DNA of 64,000 nucleotides from positions 1-64,000 of the forward strand of contig CALIHR010000016.1 of assembly GCA_938020505.1 (NCBI GenBank). Reading direction: 5' to 3'. The DNA is from an uncultured Actinobaculum sp. Its GTDB lineage: Bacteria > Actinomycetota > Actinomycetes > Actinomycetales > Actinomycetaceae. Shown piece by piece: positions 8,766-17,830 of this stretch. The notes below the pieces were generated by a model that was not told where the DNA came from, made no database searches, and was given only the letters and a program-made list of their open reading frames with translations. The stretch's first letter is position 1, and every line of letters begins with the position of its first letter. The position numbers and the translations under genes are program-made.

Positions 8766-10109
8766 CTAGACCGACACGCGATCGCGGAACTTGGCGAGGG
8801 TCGCCTTGCCTATGCCCGAAACGTCCAACAGGTCGTCGACGGATCGAAAGCGCCCGTTTTCCTCGCGCCAGGCGATGATCGCCTTGGCCGTCGCCGGGCC
8901 GACTCCCGGCAGCGTCTGAAGCTCCTCGGCGCCGGCGGTGTTCACATTGACCTTGGCCGCCCCCGCCTTCTGCCCCGCGGCGGCCTTCTTTCCTGCGCCT
9001 TTGCCGGAGGACTTTGCGCCCGCGCCCTTTTCCCCGCCCGCCGCATCCGAGCCGGACGCCGGCCCAAGCGCCCCGGAAGGCGCCGATTCGCCCACGGCGG
9101 CGACGTGGACGTGCTCCCCGTCCGAAAGCTGCGCGGCTAGATTGGTTCCGGCGGATTCTGCGCGCTCGGTCAACCCGCCGGCCGCGCGCACGGCGTCGTC
9201 GACGCGCGAACCCGGGGCAAGTGTGTAGACTCCGGGGGTTTTGACCGCGCCGCTGACGTAGACGACGATCGACGAAGGCCGGGCCGAGCCGCCCGCGGAG
9301 CCGTTGCCGGATTCCCCGCCGTCTCGGCTTGCCGGAGCAGACTTCTTTCCGGTTTCGCCCCTCTTGGCCGAGTCGCCCGCTTTGCCGCGCCCGACGCCGC
9401 CGGAGGCCGACGACGAGCCCCGTTCTTCGACCAGCTTGCTCTGGGATTCCTCCCCGCCCTGCTTCATCAGCGCAAGCCACGCCCACGCTGCCACGAGACA
9501 CACCGCGACCGCGATGAGAACGGCCCGAGCGTTGTCCCGATTCAAACGCCAGCGTCGCTTCCCCGGGCCTCCCATGAGCGCCGCGACGTCCTCCCCCGTC
9601 CCGGAGGCCAAGGCAAGGCTCGCAAAGGAACGCCTCTTCGCCGCCCCTTCGATTTCGGCGTCGCTTGCCCGCTTCTCGACCCTGCTCTCAACTCGGCCTT
9701 CCGGCTCCCGACAAGCTCGTTCTCTTGGCTCCTGAAATCCGACCACGGGAAGAACGGCCGTGTCGGCGAGATCCGGCGCCGCATCCGCTTCTTCGCAGCG
9801 GAACGGCAACTCGTCGCCGCGGCGAGGCAATTCGACGGCTCCAGGAGTCAAATCAACGGCATCAAGGGCGGGATCAACGGTCTGAAAGATCGCGTCAAGG
9901 TCTCCAGGCGCGGGGCCGGCGGCCTCAGAGAACCCGCCAGCGCCACGTGTGCCGGAAGGCGGCGGATCGGCGTCGCCGGACTCAATTGAGACCCGCGGAT
10001 CGCATCGGTCGCCTGACGGCGTCGAAAAGGAGCGGCAGCTTCTCGGTTGCCTGCGGAGTGTTGTCAGTTGCGGGCGAAATGCCGGAGGTCGCGGCGGTGG
10101 AGTGTTCAT
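8766..10109 (-). CDS. comEA: ComEA family DNA-binding protein with long N-terminal extension
   Basis: A membrane-anchored DNA receptor for transformation. The last 65 residues are the helix-hairpin-helix domain (VNVNTAGAEELQTLPGVG... DLLDVSGIGKATL). Before that comes a SLBB-like domain (VVYVSGAVKTPGVYTLAPGS) and a single membrane helix near residue 195 (AVLIAVAVCLVAAWAWLAL). With the ATG at 10109 the protein has 447 residues, longer than usual, because of about 190 low-complexity residues in front of the helix. No good ribosome site is seen before this ATG, so a start closer to the helix is possible. Confidence 0.82.
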   Translation of the reverse strand: MNTPPPRPPAFRPQLTTLRRQPRSCRSFSTPSGDRCDPRVSIESGDADPPPSGTRGAGGFSEAAGPAPGDLDAIFQTVDPALDAVDLTPGAVELPRRGDELPFRCEEADAAPDLADTAVLPVVGFQEPRERACREPEGRVESRVEKRASDAEIEGAAKRRSFASLALASGTGEDVAALMGGPGKRRWRLNRDNARAVLIAVAVCLVAAWAWLALMKQGGEESQSKLVEERGSSSASGGVGRGKAGDSAKRGETGKKSAPASRDGGESGNGSAGGSARPSSIVVYVSGAVKTPGVYTLAPGSRVDDAVRAAGGLTERAESAGTNLAAQLSDGEHVHVAAVGESAPSGALGPASGSDAAGGEKGAGAKSSGKGAGKKAAAGQKAGAAKVNVNTAGAEELQTLPGVGPATAKAIIAWREENGRFRSVDDLLDVSGIGKATLAKFRDRVSV

Positions 10110-10246
10110 GGAAAGGAGTCTTCGCCTGCGCGGCGGCGTCGGACGCGCCCGAAAACGGAAATGTGGACATGCCCTGCGCATCGCAAACCTGTGCGCCAAT
10201 CGCCGCCGGCTGTGCAGAAGAAACGCCATTGGCGCCGCAAGCCGGT

Positions 10247-10258
10247 TAGACTCTCCAC
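10247..10258 (+). promoter_or_regulatory. Likely -10 box of a leaderless promoter
   Basis: TAGACT (10247-10252) ends six bases before the ATG of the HerA-like ATPase gene. Transcription would start at or next to the A of the ATG, and no Shine-Dalgarno sequence is present. Leaderless mRNAs are common in actinobacteria. No strong -35 is seen. Confidence 0.45.
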
Positions 10259-12265
10259 ATGAGCACTTCGGACGCTGAACTCGCAAGACTACGGGCGCAG
10301 GCCGCACAGGCTGCTGCGGACGCGGCCCAGGCGAAGGCCGACGCCGCCCAAGCCGCGCTTGACGCCGCCTTGGCCGCCGCAGGGAACGCCCCCGCTTCGG
10401 ACGCGCCTCCCGCTTCCGGGAACTCCCCGGCGCCTGAGAACCTTTCCGCTTCGCCGAACGATGCGACGTCTGCGGGAACGACGGCGGAAAGTCCGCAGAG
10501 AGGCGACGGCGGCGCCTCTGCAACCTCGGAAACGCCCTCGCCGCCCGCATCCCAGCAGCCCGCAGGCGCCCGGCAAACCGCGCCGCCGCAAACCGACTCC
10601 GCTGAAAAAGAGCTCGGCGAATATGCAGCCGCCGTTCGCGACGGATACGCCTTCGACGCGCCGACGCTCACCCTCGGCGCTTATCTCGAAGACGGCGCGC
10701 CCGAACCGCGTGCGCTCGTGCGAATGCCGCTGGGAATGCTCAACCGCCACGGACTCGTGGCGGGCGCCACCGGCACGGGCAAGACGCGCACCCTCCAGCT
10801 CATGACGGAGGGGCTTTCGGCTTCCGGCATCCCCGTGTTCATCACAGACATCAAGGGCGATCTGACGGGACTGCTCGAGCCGGGCCAAGCCTCCGAGAAG
10901 CTGTCCGCCCGCGTCGCCGCCCTCGGTCAGCCGTGGCAGCCAGCGTCCTTCCCCGTTGAGCTCTTCTCGCTGGGAGGCTCGGGAGACGGAGTCCCCGTGC
11001 GCACAAGCGTCACCGACTTCGGCCCGATCCTCATGTCCAAGGTGCTCGGGTTGAACGAAACGCAGGAGTCGGCGCTGTCGCTGATCTTCTCGTGGGCGGA
11101 CTCGCAAGGCCTCGCGCTCATCGACCTGACGGACCTGCGCGCCACCGTCGCATACCTGACCTCGGAGGAAGGCAAGGGCGAGCTTGCCGGAATCGGCGGC
11201 GTCTCTCCCGCCACCGCGGGGGTGATCCTCCGCGAGATTTCGGCGCTTCAGGCCCAGGGCGCGGACGCTTTCTTCGGCGAACCCGCCTTCGAAACGGAGG
11301 CGTTTCTTCGCACCTCGTCGGACGGGCGCGGCGTCGTCTCCTGCCTCGAGCTTCCCGACGTGCGATCCCAGCCCGCGCTGTTTTCCACCTTCGTCATGTG
11401 GCTTCTCGCCTCCCTCTTCCAGGATCTGCCCGAGGTGGGCGACGCCGACAAGCCCAAGCTCGTCTTCTTCTTCGACGAGGCGCACCTTCTCTTTGCCGAC
11501 GCCAGCAAGGAGTTCCTCAACCAGGTCGTTCAAACGGTCAGGCTCATCCGCTCCAAAGGCGTCGGAATCTTCTTCGTCACGCAGTCGCCGAAAGACGTTC
11601 CCGACGACGTGCTCGCCCAACTCGGCTCCCGCGTCCAGCATGCGCTGCGCGCCCACACGCCGAACGACCAGAAGGCCCTCAAGGCGACTGTGGACACGTT
11701 CCCTTCGTCGCCCCTCGACCTCCTGGAGGTTCTTCCCGGCCTCGGCACCGGCGAGGCCATCGTCACGGTGCTCGACCCGAAAGGACGCCCGACGCCGGTC
11801 GCGCCCACGCGCCTGTGGGCCCCCGCGGCGGTCATGGGGCCCTCCTCGCCCGGGGCCGTCTCCGCATGTTTGGCTGCGTCGCCGTTCATGGCCAAGTACA
11901 AGGACCCGGTGGACCCGGAGAGCGCCTTCGAGCTTCTCGCGGCGCGCGTCGAAGCGGAGAAGGCGGCGGCCGAAACCGCGAAGGAACAGGCCAAAGCGGC
12001 AAAGGAGGCCGAGAAGGCTGCGGCGGAGGCTGAAAAGCGCCGCCTGAAAGAGCTCGAGGCGGAGGCGAGGGCCGCGGCCAAGGCGGCCGAGCGGGAAGAG
12101 CGCGAAGCCGCCAAAGAGGCCGAATGTCAGCGCAAGGCCGAAGAGCGCCGCGCCGAGCGTCAGGAAAAGCGCAAAGAGGCGGCGATCGATTCAGTTGTGC
12201 GCTCAATCGGGCGGTCGCTGGGATCGAGCATCACCCGAACGCTGTTCGGCTCGCGACGCAGGTAG
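10259..12265 (+). CDS. HerA-like ATPase, DUF853 (YjgR) family
   Basis: A 668-residue P-loop ATPase of the HerA/FtsK clan. After an Ala/Pro-rich N-terminal tail (about 120 residues) comes Walker A GATGTGKT (about 171-178), the family signature FITDIKGDLTGL, Walker B LVFFFDEAHLLF, and the motor motif FFVTQSPKDVPDDVLAQLG with an arginine-rich ALRAHTPND segment. The last 110 residues are a long Ala/Lys/Glu coiled coil ending in a short basic tail. Proteins of this family are widespread but their role is not settled; DNA or filament translocation is inferred from the fold. Divergent from comEA. Confidence 0.85.
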   Translation: MSTSDAELARLRAQAAQAAADAAQAKADAAQAALDAALAAAGNAPASDAPPASGNSPAPENLSASPNDATSAGTTAESPQRGDGGASATSETPSPPASQQPAGARQTAPPQTDSAEKELGEYAAAVRDGYAFDAPTLTLGAYLEDGAPEPRALVRMPLGMLNRHGLVAGATGTGKTRTLQLMTEGLSASGIPVFITDIKGDLTGLLEPGQASEKLSARVAALGQPWQPASFPVELFSLGGSGDGVPVRTSVTDFGPILMSKVLGLNETQESALSLIFSWADSQGLALIDLTDLRATVAYLTSEEGKGELAGIGGVSPATAGVILREISALQAQGADAFFGEPAFETEAFLRTSSDGRGVVSCLELPDVRSQPALFSTFVMWLLASLFQDLPEVGDADKPKLVFFFDEAHLLFADASKEFLNQVVQTVRLIRSKGVGIFFVTQSPKDVPDDVLAQLGSRVQHALRAHTPNDQKALKATVDTFPSSPLDLLEVLPGLGTGEAIVTVLDPKGRPTPVAPTRLWAPAAVMGPSSPGAVSACLAASPFMAKYKDPVDPESAFELLAARVEAEKAAAETAKEQAKAAKEAEKAAAEAEKRRLKELEAEARAAAKAAEREEREAAKEAECQRKAEERRAERQEKRKEAAIDSVVRSIGRSLGSSITRTLFGSRRR

Positions 12266-12392
12266 CGCGGCTCGAAGCCGACGGCCGCCGCCGCGCCCCC
12301 TCTCGACCAGCCTCTGAGATGGCGCTGTCGGCGTCTGCAATGGCCCCTATTGCCCCACGAACGGCTCGCCCGGCCCGCAGCCGCTGCGCGGC

Positions 12393-13370
12393 CTATCCGC
12401 CTATGTAGGTCAGCGTCGCCGTGATCGTCCGGGTCTCACCCGGCCCCAACGGAAGGCGAACCGATGAATCGGCGCGGCGGAAGGCGTCCGAAAGCGCCGA
12501 GCACGGTTCAAGGGCTATCGATTGACGCTCGTCGCGGGGGAGCCCGTCGCCGGTGAAGACGTGGGCGACGGGGGCCTCGCTCGGCTCCTGGGTCAGGCGC
12601 ACCCTGGTGGAGCGCACGGGGTCTTTGAGCTCGGTGCACACCACTCCGTCGGCGTCGGGGACGAGATTCGTGTACGACTGGTCGATCTTCGTCGTCCCGA
12701 GGTAGTCGAAGCGAACCGGCGCGGCGACCCCCGCGAAGGCCGAATCGCCGGGAAGCGGAATGATCCGCGCGTCGGTCAACACCTTGGTTCTGGCGGGGAC
12801 CGTGAGGGACAGATTCGATATGCCTCTCACGCCCGGCATTTTGATGTAGGGATGCCAGCCCATGGAGAGGGGCGCGGCGGAATCGGACGCGTTCTCGGCG
12901 CTTATCGACACCGAAAGGTGCTCCTCCCCGTCGATTCCGGCGTCAAGGGCGAAAACCACGGTGACGTCGATGTCCCACGGGTACCCGAAGTCGCCCGGCA
13001 TGCGTCCGCGGAGCACAAGAGCCGATCCTCTCCCGACTCTGCCGAAGTCAATGCCCCCCGCTCTGCCGCCCAGGCCCGCGGACTCGGCGCGTTCAGCGAG
13101 CCTGTATCGCGTGCCGTCGAAGGAGTACGCTCCCTCGGCGACCCGCCCGCACCAGGGCAGCATGACGAGGCTCCTGTCCCCCGCTTGCGCCTCGAGCTCC
13201 TCGGCGGACTTGTATCCGTCTATGACCTCGGCCTCCGGCCGCGGCCGCCACGAAATGAGGGTCGCCCCGCGCTCGGCGACCAGCGCCTCGGCGCCGGTCG
13301 GGGAGGTCAGTTTCCAAGCGGGCAGCCCGTCGAATTCATGCTGGGTCACCGCGGGGACGTTCTTTGTCAT
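12393..13370 (-). CDS. Aldose 1-epimerase family protein (hexose mutarotase-like)
   Basis: A 325-residue galactose-mutarotase-fold enzyme expected to interconvert sugar anomers or hexose-6-phosphate anomers. Visible family features are the PWCGRVAEGAYSFDG segment (about residues 72-86), the catalytic His within LSMGWHPYIKMPG (about 170) and the catalytic Glu within SIALEPCSALSDAF near the C-terminus. It follows leuS by 26 bp on the same strand and is probably co-transcribed with it. Substrate (free sugar or phosphorylated hexose) is not decided by these motifs. Confidence 0.85.
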   Translation of the reverse strand: MTKNVPAVTQHEFDGLPAWKLTSPTGAEALVAERGATLISWRPRPEAEVIDGYKSAEELEAQAGDRSLVMLPWCGRVAEGAYSFDGTRYRLAERAESAGLGGRAGGIDFGRVGRGSALVLRGRMPGDFGYPWDIDVTVVFALDAGIDGEEHLSVSISAENASDSAAPLSMGWHPYIKMPGVRGISNLSLTVPARTKVLTDARIIPLPGDSAFAGVAAPVRFDYLGTTKIDQSYTNLVPDADGVVCTELKDPVRSTRVRLTQEPSEAPVAHVFTGDGLPRDERQSIALEPCSALSDAFRRADSSVRLPLGPGETRTITATLTYIGG

Positions 13371-13396
13371 GGCACTTCCTTAGGGACGATGGATCC

Positions 13397-16324
13397 TCAG
13401 GGGACGATGTTGACGAGGCCCGGTGCGCGAACGATCACCTTGCGAGGCTCGCCGTCGAGGAACTTCGCGATCCGCTCCGATGCGAGTGCGCGCCGGACCA
13501 AATCGTCCTCGGAGACGTCGGCGGGCACCTCCAGACGATCGCGGACCTTTCCCTTGACCTGAACGACGCATGTCACGTTCTCATCGACGAGAAGCGACTC
13601 GTCGCCCACCTCCGGGAACGGAGCGTCGACAAGCGAAGACTCATGTCCGAGCTTACCCCAGAGCTCCTCGGCTATGTGAGGCGCAACCGGCGAAACCATG
13701 AGAACGAGGCTCTCGGCCGCCTCACGGGGCACCTCGGCGAGCGACGTCAGATGGTTGTTCAGAACGATCATCTTCGCGATGGCGGTGTTGATCCGCATCC
13801 CGTCATAGTCGTTGCGGACGTCCGCGATCGTCCGGGCGAGCAGCTTGGCCGTCTCTCCCTCGACGGGAACGTCGGCCACGGTCACCTCGCCGGTTTGCTC
13901 GTCGACGACGTTGCGCCACAGCCGCTGTAGGAAACGCTGGGAGCCGACGACGGCCCTCGTCTCCCACGGGCGCGACATGTCCAGCGGGCCCATCGACATC
14001 TCGTACAGCCGGAAAGTGTCTGCACCGTAATCGTCGCAGATCTCGTCGGGCGTGACGATGTTCTTCAACGACTTGCCCATCTTCCCGTATTCGCGGGAGA
14101 CGGGCTCGCCCTTCCACGCATAGAGCGTCTCGCCGTTCTCGTCGGTCCCCGCTTCCACCACTTCCTCGGCCGGAACGTACTGGCCGCGTGCGTCCGTGTA
14201 GGCGTAGGCCTGGACATAGCCCTGGTTGAAGAGCTTGTGGAAAGGCTCGGAGGAGCTGACGTAGCCGAGGTCGAAGAGCACCTTGTGCCAAAAGCGCGCG
14301 TAGAGGAGATGAAGGACCGCATGTTCGACGCCGCCGACGTACAGATCGGTGCCGCCCGTGACGTTTCCGGCGTCCGGACGCGGACCCATCCAGTAGGCCT
14401 CGTTTGTCGGATCGACGAACTCGGCTTCGTTGTGGGGGTCGATGTAGCGCAGTTCGTACCAGCACGATCCCGCCCATTGCGGCATCGTGTTCGTTTCGCG
14501 CCTGTACCGTTTGAGGCCGTCGCCCAAATCGAGTTCGACGTCCAGCCACTCCTCGGCGCGGCCGAGCGGCGGCTCCGGCGAGGAGTCGGCGTCCCCGGGG
14601 TCGAAGGTGCGCGGCGAGTAGTTGCTGATCTCCGGCAGCTCCACGGGCAGGCAGTCCTCGGGGAGGGCGTGCGGCCGTCCCTCCTCGTCCCAGACGATGG
14701 GGAACGGCTCGCCCCAATAGCGCTGGCGGGAGAAGAGCCAGTCGCGCAGGCGATGCGCGACTGCGGCCCGCCCCGCGCCCGTCGACTCGAGCCAAGCCGT
14801 CATGGCGGCCTTGGCCTCGTCCTTCGACAGGCCGTTGAGGCTGATCGAATCGTTGGCCGAATCGACGGCGACGCCCTCCCCCTCGAAGGCGGCTTCCTCG
14901 AGGTCGGGGCCGTAGGGGTCCTCGGCCGGCCCGATCGTCCTGACGACGTCGAGGCCGTAGGCGCGGGCGAACTCCCAATCGCGCGAATCGTGCGCCGGGA
15001 CGGCCATGACTGCGCCCGTTCCGTACCCCGTCAGCACGTAGTCTGCAACGAAGATCGGAATCTGCTTGCCGTTGGCGGGGTTGACTCCGAACAGCCCGGT
15101 GAAGACGCCCGTCTTCGCACGCTCGTCGTCGGACCTTTCGATCTCGCTTTTGGCAGCGGCGGCGGCGCGATACTTCGCGACGGCCTCGGCCGGGGTCGCA
15201 GCCCCGCCGGTCCACAGGCCATTCGTCCCCTCGGGCCAGAATGTAGGAACGTTCAGGCGCGACTGGTCGGCCTCGCTTCCGGGAACGCCGTCGCCGAGGA
15301 TCGGATGCTCGGGGGCCACCGCCATAAACGTGGCGCCGAAAAGCGTGTCGGGCCGGGTCGTGTAAACCTCGAGCCTGCGGCCGGCTCCGGGAACGTCGAA
15401 CTCGACGCTCGCGCCTTCCGAACAGCCGATCCAGTGGCGTTGCATAAGCCGGACCTTCTCGGGCCAGTCGATGGTGTCGAGGTCGTCGGCCAGCCTGTCG
15501 GCGTAGGCGGTGATGCGCATCATCCACTGCCGCAGATTCCTCTTGAAAACGGGGAAGTTTCCGCGCTCGGAGCGCCCGTCGGCCGTGACTTCCTCATTGG
15601 CCAAAACCGTTCCCAAACCGGGGCACCAGTTGACCGGGGCCTCGCTGATGTAGGCCAGACGGCGCGAGTCGAGCACCTCGCCCTTCTCCCCTTCGCTGAG
15701 CTCGGACCACTCGCGCCCGTCGTCAAGCTTTTTCTTCCCCGCGTCGTACTCGTCGCGGAGCTGAGAAATCGGGCGTGCCGATCCCTTGCTCCGACCGTCT
15801 CGGCAGGGGGCGTCCGGGTCGTACCAAGAGTTGTATATCTGCAGGAAAATCCACTGCGTCCAACGCACGTAGTCGACGTCGGTGGTCGCAAAGGTCCGGC
15901 GCGAATCGTGGGAGAAACCGATGCGCTTGAGCTGGCGGCGCATGTTCGCAATGTTCTGCTCAGTGGTGACGCGCGGATGCTGGCCGGTCTGCACGGCGTA
16001 TTGCTCCGCAGGCAGGCCGAAGGCGTCGAATCCCATTGTGTAGAGCACGTTCTTGCCGAGCATGCGCTGATACCTGGCGATCGTGTCCGTTGCGATGTAG
16101 CCGAGCGGGTGGCCCACGTGAAGGCCCTTGCCCGAGGGGTAGGAGAACATGTCGAGAATGTAGACCTTCTCAGCCGACGTCGCGCCCGCAAGGTCGCCGA
16201 CCGGGTTCGGGGTGTAGAACGTCCCGAGCTCTTCCCAGCGTTCCTGCCACCGCGCTTCGATCGCGTTGGCCAGTTCGGCCGTGTACCGGTGCGGCGTCGT
16301 CCCGCCTGTTTCCTGTCCGCTCAT
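13397..16324 (-). CDS. leuS: Leucine--tRNA ligase
   Basis: A 975-residue class I aminoacyl-tRNA synthetase that charges tRNA-Leu. The HIGH-type motif is HVGHPLGY (about residue 72), the CP1 editing domain is in the middle (GTGAVMAVPAHDSRDWEFA), and the KMSKS-type loop is KMGKSLKN. A C-terminal anticodon-binding domain and tail (VQVKGKVRDRLEVPAD) complete the enzyme. The protein is somewhat longer than many bacterial LeuRS (about 860) because of an insertion between HIGH and the editing domain, common in actinobacteria. Essential housekeeping gene, followed by the mutarotase gene. Confidence 0.97.
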   Translation of the reverse strand: MSGQETGGTTPHRYTAELANAIEARWQERWEELGTFYTPNPVGDLAGATSAEKVYILDMFSYPSGKGLHVGHPLGYIATDTIARYQRMLGKNVLYTMGFDAFGLPAEQYAVQTGQHPRVTTEQNIANMRRQLKRIGFSHDSRRTFATTDVDYVRWTQWIFLQIYNSWYDPDAPCRDGRSKGSARPISQLRDEYDAGKKKLDDGREWSELSEGEKGEVLDSRRLAYISEAPVNWCPGLGTVLANEEVTADGRSERGNFPVFKRNLRQWMMRITAYADRLADDLDTIDWPEKVRLMQRHWIGCSEGASVEFDVPGAGRRLEVYTTRPDTLFGATFMAVAPEHPILGDGVPGSEADQSRLNVPTFWPEGTNGLWTGGAATPAEAVAKYRAAAAAKSEIERSDDERAKTGVFTGLFGVNPANGKQIPIFVADYVLTGYGTGAVMAVPAHDSRDWEFARAYGLDVVRTIGPAEDPYGPDLEEAAFEGEGVAVDSANDSISLNGLSKDEAKAAMTAWLESTGAGRAAVAHRLRDWLFSRQRYWGEPFPIVWDEEGRPHALPEDCLPVELPEISNYSPRTFDPGDADSSPEPPLGRAEEWLDVELDLGDGLKRYRRETNTMPQWAGSCWYELRYIDPHNEAEFVDPTNEAYWMGPRPDAGNVTGGTDLYVGGVEHAVLHLLYARFWHKVLFDLGYVSSSEPFHKLFNQGYVQAYAYTDARGQYVPAEEVVEAGTDENGETLYAWKGEPVSREYGKMGKSLKNIVTPDEICDDYGADTFRLYEMSMGPLDMSRPWETRAVVGSQRFLQRLWRNVVDEQTGEVTVADVPVEGETAKLLARTIADVRNDYDGMRINTAIAKMIVLNNHLTSLAEVPREAAESLVLMVSPVAPHIAEELWGKLGHESSLVDAPFPEVGDESLLVDENVTCVVQVKGKVRDRLEVPADVSEDDLVRRALASERIAKFLDGEPRKVIVRAPGLVNIVP

Positions 16325-16457
16325 CGTCCGCCTTTCATTATTTGGTATGCCAAGGTTAACTCACGCCCGCCGACGAGCCCCAAAGTGTCCACTGTGAGCT
16401 TCGCGCGCCGTGAAATCAGGCGTCGCCCGCGAATCGTCCCACGGCTGAGAAGTTCGA

Positions 16458-16491
16458 GCCGCAAAGAATCTTCAGGCCGCAAAGAATCTTC
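16458..16491. repeat. 18-bp tandem duplication between leuS and the HIT gene
   Basis: The 16-base block gccgcaaagaatcttc is found at 16458-16473 and 16476-16491, 18 bp apart, in the otherwise empty divergent spacer 16325-16556. It ends about 55 bases before the HIT -10 box. Confidence 0.8.
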
Positions 16492-16544
16492 GAACCGCGC
16501 CTCGAGGAACCAACAGCGGGCGGTGGAAACTCCGACCGCGGACG

Positions 16545-16556
16545 TAGAATCGTGCC
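16545..16556 (+). promoter_or_regulatory. -10 box of the HIT gene, probably leaderless
   Basis: TAGAAT (16545-16550) is followed by six bases and then the ATG at 16557, leaving no room for a ribosome-binding site. Same geometry as at 10247-10258. Confidence 0.5.
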
Positions 16557-17009
16557 ATGAGCGTGTTCACCAAGATTTTCGAAGGCAAAATTCCCGGGCG
16601 GTTCGTGTGGGCCGACGACGTCTGCGTCGCCATCGGCACCCACGAACCCATAACAGACGGCCACGTCCTCGTCATTCCGCGCATCGAAATCGCGCAATTC
16701 ACCGACCTCGACGAAGCGACCTTCGCCCACATGAGCGTCGTCGCCCAGCGCATCGGAAAGGCCCAGATCGAGGCGTTCGGGGTTCCTCGCGCGATGACGG
16801 TCATCGCCGGCCTCGAGGTGCCTCATGTGCACATCCACGTCATTCCCGCCACAAGCGAGGAGGACATCCGTTTCGAGAACGCCAGGGCCGGATTGCCGGC
16901 GGAGCAGCTCGACTCGGCCATGATCCGCCTGCGGGAGGCTCTCAAGAAGTCGTGGAAGTCCTTCGTTCCGAGGGACCTGCGCTCGGTGAATCCTCTTTGG
17001 CTCGGGTGA
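16557..17009 (+). CDS. HIT family protein
   Basis: A 150-residue histidine-triad hydrolase or transferase, normally acting on nucleoside phosphoramidates or dinucleoside polyphosphates. The catalytic triad motif VPHVHIHVIPA lies near residues 89-99, and the N-terminal FxKIxxGKIPGRFVW segment and ITDGHVLVIPR loop are typical. About 40 residues follow the triad, ending in FVPRDLRSVNPLWLG, a slightly longer tail than minimal HINT proteins. It ends convergently with the VKOR gene. Start chosen because it follows a leaderless-type -10 box. Confidence 0.9.
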   Translation: MSVFTKIFEGKIPGRFVWADDVCVAIGTHEPITDGHVLVIPRIEIAQFTDLDEATFAHMSVVAQRIGKAQIEAFGVPRAMTVIAGLEVPHVHIHVIPATSEEDIRFENARAGLPAEQLDSAMIRLREALKKSWKSFVPRDLRSVNPLWLG

Positions 17010-17073
17010 CGGCGCCCGGTTTGGAGGGCATCAAAACCCCTAGTTTGGGCCTCAGGCGCCCCTGGTTTAGACG

Positions 17074-17772
17074 TCAGAAAACGTACTGCCACTTGTCCCA
17101 CAAGGCGACGACCGCCACCAGCGCGACGGCAAGGTAGACGGCCGCGACGAGCCACCACCTGCCTTTGACGAGAATCCGGCGGGCGCCGTCTCCGGCGGGC
17201 AGGTGGCCTGCACCGAAACTGCGGGCCAGGACGTGCACGATCAAGGGGATTGTGGCGGTCCACGTGACAATGCAGTACGGGCACAGGGCTCCCTCGACGA
17301 AGATCGACGTGTACTGGAACCAGAGAATCCATGCGGCGGCCGCCGCCATTCCCAAGCTCAGCAGACGCCACATCCAGGAGGGCAGGCGCGCGCCGCCGAG
17401 AAGCGCAAGGCCGAGGGCGACGACGCCGCTGAAGAACATGAGCCCGAACAGGGCGTTGGGCACGCCGAAGAAGAGGGTGTTGTAGTCCGAGTTGAGGAAG
17501 CCTGAGCAGCCGATGAGCGGATTGAGGTCGCACGAGAGCTTTCCCCCGGGGTTTTGCAGCATTGCCCGCTCGGCGGTCACGAGGCTGAAGGACGCCCACA
17601 TCCCCGCGAGCCCGGTCACGAGCATGACAATCGAAAGCTCGAAGGACGCCCCTCCCGCAAGCTCTCGCTCCGAGGCCTTCCACTTCCTCGACTCCGCCTC
17701 GGCGATGTAGGCTTCGACCTCGTCGTCGCTCAGGCTGTCAATGTCGATGCCGGCCATGGACTCCTCCGTCAC
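17074..17772 (-). CDS. Vitamin K epoxide reductase (VKOR/DsbB-like) family protein
   Basis: A 232-residue membrane oxidoreductase with four or five hydrophobic helices that would reoxidise a periplasmic-side thiol oxidase using quinone. The key residues are visible: a loop pair of cysteines (LSCDLNPLIGCSGF) and the quinone-site CxxC (ALCPYCIV) with the FFGVPNALFG helix between them. No DsbA-like partner is next to it. The start could be the ATG at 17772 or the internal one six codons later (17757, MAGIDIDSL). Same strand as the PMM-like gene upstream, with 58 bp between. Confidence 0.88.
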   Translation of the reverse strand: MTEESMAGIDIDSLSDDEVEAYIAEAESRKWKASERELAGGASFELSIVMLVTGLAGMWASFSLVTAERAMLQNPGGKLSCDLNPLIGCSGFLNSDYNTLFFGVPNALFGLMFFSGVVALGLALLGGARLPSWMWRLLSLGMAAAAAWILWFQYTSIFVEGALCPYCIVTWTATIPLIVHVLARSFGAGHLPAGDGARRILVKGRWWLVAAVYLAVALVAVVALWDKWQYVF

Positions 17773-17830
17773 TTCCGTTGCTTTATGGCTCTGCGCCGTC
17801 GCTTCAAGGCTCCGCCCGTCGGCTTAAGGC

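Noticed and set aside
14237..17137. A 966-codon frame opposite leuS
   Set aside because: No motifs; leuS motifs are clear on the other strand, and the frame runs on into the HIT gene region.
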